Origin: Numida meleagris
Lineage: Eukaryota; Chordata; Aves; Galliformes; Numididae
Reading direction: 5' to 3'
DNA length: 64,000 nt
Assembly (NCBI RefSeq): GCF_002078875.1
Contig: NC_034411.1
Span: forward strand, 2,745,351-2,809,350
This document shows, piece by piece, positions 59,823-64,000 of this stretch (the stretch's first letter is position 1; each line of letters starts with the position of its first letter). A program made the position numbers and the translations under genes. The notes below the pieces were generated by a model. It saw nothing but the letters and a program-made list of their open reading frames with translations, was not told the DNA's origin and did no database searches.

Positions 59823-62800
59823 ACCTTCCCAGTCTCAAGAACTTCTCTGAGATAGAACGACATCTGCTCAGACCCTCTTCCCCAGCTAGCACACTTCTGT
59901 TTATGTTCACTAAGAACTCACTTTCAGCGATGCTGTTGCCCACAGCTTCAAACAACATCACGTGCATTTCTGTGTTGAACTTTTTTTCAAAGTCCAGCTC
60001 CTACACCCTTCCTGCTCTATTTATCATCTTCAGGTCTTACCTGGAATGGCACTGCTTTTTTATTATTAATGCTTCTCAGGATTGTATGTGTGCACTTAAC
60101 TCCACTCCCACTCTTCGCAGAACAACTCCGTAACCACAAGTTAGTAACTGCACATTTGGTTGGGACAGCAGAGTATCTGGCATGTTTTCAAATGCTGAAT
60201 TTCATATAAGAATGTTCAGGCTTGCAGAAGATTTCTGAAGCCACAGTGATACTTCTTTAAGTAGGAAAAGACAAAGCCCACACCAAGAAAGTGACTTAGT
60301 GTCTTTATCTTATCTACCACTTCTCAAACTCTGTCCCATTAATAATGCATTTCCTTGCTTGGTAGTGTTCCTCCAGTCGCATGACCAATTATTGTTCCCA
60401 CTGAAGCCCATGGCAGCATTCCAGCAGAACATAAGTTAGTGCCTGCAAAGGCAGAACTTGTGTCTCTCCATTGTTTATTTTGTTAGCTCCCTGCCAAATA
60501 CAAGTGAATGCCAAGTTACCTCTCAGCTAATAAAGAAACCCTAGGGATTCCGGGCATACCTCTAATTCAGCCTGGTTTTAGTGTACTGTGCATATCAGAT
60601 CTGGAAAAGAATTGGTCTCAAAAAGACAAAAGGGCACAGTCCCTTTTTTCCTGGAGTATCAGTCAATGCACTGGCACCAGTGCGTGGTCACAACAGACAA
60701 AATTCACTTCCTTACTCCAATCAGATGTATGTGGATCAAAAACGTGTCCGTAAGCGTTTAAAACTGCAGAACAAAATTGTCATTCTCTGTCTGGCTGTGC
60801 ACATCAGTTTCTACTGTGAGACAGATCTTCAGAAAGTTCAGTATTGCCCTACCGTCCGCATTTAGGAACAATTCCTCTCACTGAGTCCAACAGAAAATGT
60901 TACATGACTTTCCTGCTCCTAAAACAGAGGAATCGTGTGCTTTAGTTTAAAACAAGAAGCTATTAGTTCTGCACAGTCATAAAAGAGCCCACGGCACCTT
61001 TTCAAACAGTACAATTCTGATGATATTGGCCAAACTTCTCATACTCTTCCATTAATGCTATCTAGAGCTTAATTCTTTGTGCTGCTACCTTCTGGTGCAA
61101 AGGTGATAACATTTCACAACTGATGTACAAAATGTTATCATCAGACAAGATTTTGATACATTTATGTACATTCACTATTACAGTCAGATTACCTAATTGC
61201 AGAAGCTAAGACGCTCACAGTTTTGTAAAGAATTCCTGAGTTTTGGCTTTTTTAATCTATTTCTTCAGCCCTTTCAGCTAGAAGTGAGCACGTTCCTCTT
61301 TTGATCTTCCATTTCAGTATCTCTTATTTAGTTACATCAGCATTAATATCAAATGAACTGGGACAAGCACAATTATTCCACGTCTGTGCAATGCGTCTTG
61401 GTTTTGATGCACAAATAACTTCTGACTCTAATACTAGTTCTTTTACACACTACAAAACACGGAGGAGCTTGAAGAATGAACAATGCTACAGAAATTGAAA
61501 TTTACAGTATGGCCACTGTATAGACAGACTTTAAAAAATATAGTCCACACCAATTTTTCCCTTCACCTTTCATTACACCATGTTCTCTTCAAATGTGAGT
61601 ACTTTTCTGTGGGTAGTAGCAGGCAGCTATGCATTAATCAGCAAGCTATCTTGACTAATCCATTTCATTCAGTCTAGTAAGAGGATTCCGGCAGCAAACA
61701 TGCATACAGTTTTCTAAGAATAAAGAAGGCCAGGAAAGGCCCCTCCAGAGGCTATCAGGAAAATAAAAAGTGACAGATCGGTGTCACGTAGGAGAATGCA
61801 TGGCAGTGAATGCCATCAAGCTTTTCTCTGTACTAAGGCTCAAGAACAAATAAGTATAGAGGAGTATCAATGTTCTGCACTAAGATATTGCAAGAAGTGA
61901 GAGTAAATAGTATGACATAAGATTACATCATTCCTGATGAGGTAGAATTCTCATTTCCTGTTCATTGCTTGGTGAAGACTTAAATACTTACTCTTTAATT
62001 CAATATAAACATTACTTTCAACTTGTAAACACAGCTGCTACCGTTATACGAGTATATTAACACAACTGGTTAGTATTTTCACAATCTTTCCTGAGATAAC
62101 ACTTGCAGTTCTTTCCCACACCAAGCTCTTTTTACACCTCATACATACTTACATTGCCTGGCCATTACGAGTTAAGCTACAATTTTAAGTAACATGACCA
62201 GACTTTGGGTTTTATGATGCAAACTTTCTTAAATTATGGAAGAAACCAAGTAGAGTGAGACATAAAACATTCTTTCAAGAAAGTAAAAGTTCAGAATTCA
62301 CAAACAGCTTGAAAATAGTGGGAACAGACTCTCAGAAGTCTCAGCCCTTTAAAGTCAGAAGGTTCTGTACTCTCCTTAAATGTTAACTACCTTAATTTCT
62401 TCCTAAATTGTTAAAATGTGCTGAGAATTCCCTGATCACATGGACAACAACTGGACTTTTGGTTGCTCCTAATCCTCCAGAAGCTTCAGATCTTGTTTCA
62501 GTGACAATTAATACAAGGTAAGCTGGTATGTGCCTTCACTCTCTAATTTACTTCATGAAGAATTTCCCATGGAACTTAATTTCTTGGTAAACTGGCTGCT
62601 TTAAAATCCTCGAAGTCTGGCTTCCAGTGTTCGCTAGGAGTGAAGTTTTCAACAGGTACAATTCTCAGGAGCACTACACAGTGACTTGTGACAGTGAGGA
62701 TGAACTTCTATTCAGACATGGGGAACAGTCAAAGAACACTTCAAAAATTCTGCCTCTAACAGACTTGTACCTGTTTATATAACCCTTAGTGCCTTTACAT

Positions 62801-64000
62801 CGGAGCAGTTCACAAATTCTTTAAGGAAACATACCTAAGACTCTCTCTTCTGTCCCTGAAGCATACTTAGAAGAATATATTTACTGAAAAGTTCTCTGTG
62901 TGCATATACACAGCACTACAGTCTTTGTAGTCCAAAACCTGTTTGCACTCTAAAACATCCTCTCCAAATGATATAGGACAATATAGCAACATATGAAAAT
63001 TTAAGAGAAAATTCAAAGAACTAATTTGTAACTTTCCTACTGTGAAATTTGTTCAGGTTTTTTTCAGGCATAACCAAGCTTTAAGAAAACCTTCTCCACT
63101 TAGAGCAAGAATGGACATGGACTATACATCACTTCTTCAATCTGCACTGCATTTAAAAAAAAATCAAAATAAAGAATAAAGGATATCTACAGTTACACCT
63201 GACTGACTACAGTATGCAGTACAAAAGGAAAAACGTGTCAACCTAATTTTGAAGTTCAGTTAGTCAGCTCTTCTTCTTTTTTTCTGTCTTACCATTGGAA
63301 TTCACCGGATCCTCAAAAATCAGTGTTGTTTTCATTAAATTTAGATATATCCTTCTGATGTTCTGCATACACTGTATTTCCATAAGATGGTAATTTACAC
63401 TTTAGCAGAATCTGAGAATTAAATAAATGAGAAGATGAATGCACACAGCTGTAGTTGTATATGCCATACATAACAATACTTCTTTAGGTGCAATAGCACA
63501 GCAGCACGACTTACTGCAGGGAAAAATACTTCTAAGCAATGAAATTCCATGGACAGATCAACACCTCCCAAACAGTAACATATCTGGCCCTGACTCTTGC
63601 AGTTCGTTTGGAGCTGCCTTTCTAACTTCAGTACCTCTGAATTCACAGTACTCATGCCAGCCTCACTATCCTCCCCACAAAGCTGACAGGTAGAAATTAC
63701 CCCTACCTCCTGTTATGTCACAGGCTCACCATTAAGCCTTCTTGACCTGCTCACATTGTAGAACTGCATTCTTTCTCAATCTGAAAGAACTTTCAGACAG
63801 AGAACAGAAGTCACTCTGAACAGTCTTCAAATATCCATCTTGGAAAAATTCACCCAAGATGTAACAAACAAACTGGTATCTGTTCTTTTATAATAGCCTT
63901 TTCAGAACATCAATAATGACACACTCAGCCCTGTACACTACTTCTTTTCAGCATGCCTTTGACAACACCATCTCACATCAACTACTTCCAAGTTTCAATT
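59823..64000. other. AT-rich unique sequence to window end
   Basis: I see no gene, repeat family or ordered structure, and very few CpGs. The window ends inside this stretch. Confidence 0.55.

Noticed and set aside
1..64000. About 200 open frames of 60 or more codons on both strands as genes
   Set aside because: With a stop probability near 0.06 per codon, about 190 such frames are expected by chance in 64 kb. Many lack ATG starts, and none gave a recognisable protein apart from CR1 and mariner remains.
1..64000. CRISPR arrays, tRNA or rRNA genes, riboswitches and prokaryotic operons
   Set aside because: Nothing of the kind was seen. The sequence is avian genomic DNA, and the regular repeats present are tandem without spacers.

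Overview
The window looks like non-coding DNA from a bird, most likely a galliform (chicken, turkey, quail or a relative). The reason is its repeats. I count 18 pieces of the avian CR1 LINE, recognised by 3' ends built from ATTCTATG-type octamers and by the conserved 3' region with its 'CTGCCCAGAGAG...GTGG' core. There are also two internally deleted mariner-type transposons with the terminal sequence of the chicken Galluhop (Mariner1_GG) family. Base composition is about 40-45% GC with strong CpG depletion outside a few patches.

Layout. Bases 1 to about 520 are a CpG island. C exceeds G on the plus strand there, and a consensus-like splice donor lies on the minus strand at 79-84. I infer the first exon of a gene that reads leftward out of the window, which would make most of the window its 5' flank. 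From about 0.5 to 64 kb I recognise no protein or RNA gene. CR1 fragments make up about 4.7 kb (7%): seven in plus orientation and eleven in minus, falling into at least three sequence groups. One of them, at 41.3-42.6 kb, is long enough to keep part of the reverse transcriptase and has a second CR1 nested in it. The mariner derivatives are at 20,511-21,055 and 51,750-52,286, in opposite orientations. A degenerate GC-rich tandem array flanks the second one (51,140-51,256 and 52,364-52,862). Its units are about 41 bp and 21 bp, and they form a higher-order period of about 103 bp. A block at about 30.5-32.75 kb keeps many more CpGs than its surroundings.

Coding content. Many open segments bounded by AG and GT can be found, mostly on the minus strand. 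However, the number of open frames of 60 or more codons (about 200) is close to what I estimate for random sequence of this composition (about 190). I therefore give exon candidates only as low-confidence leads. I recognised none of their proteins, and no operon, CRISPR or similar system exists here. The most unusual items are the 41/103-bp tandem array, the CpG-retaining block, a 20-bp inverted repeat carrying an octamer motif, and the pair of mariner derivatives that share one internal deletion.
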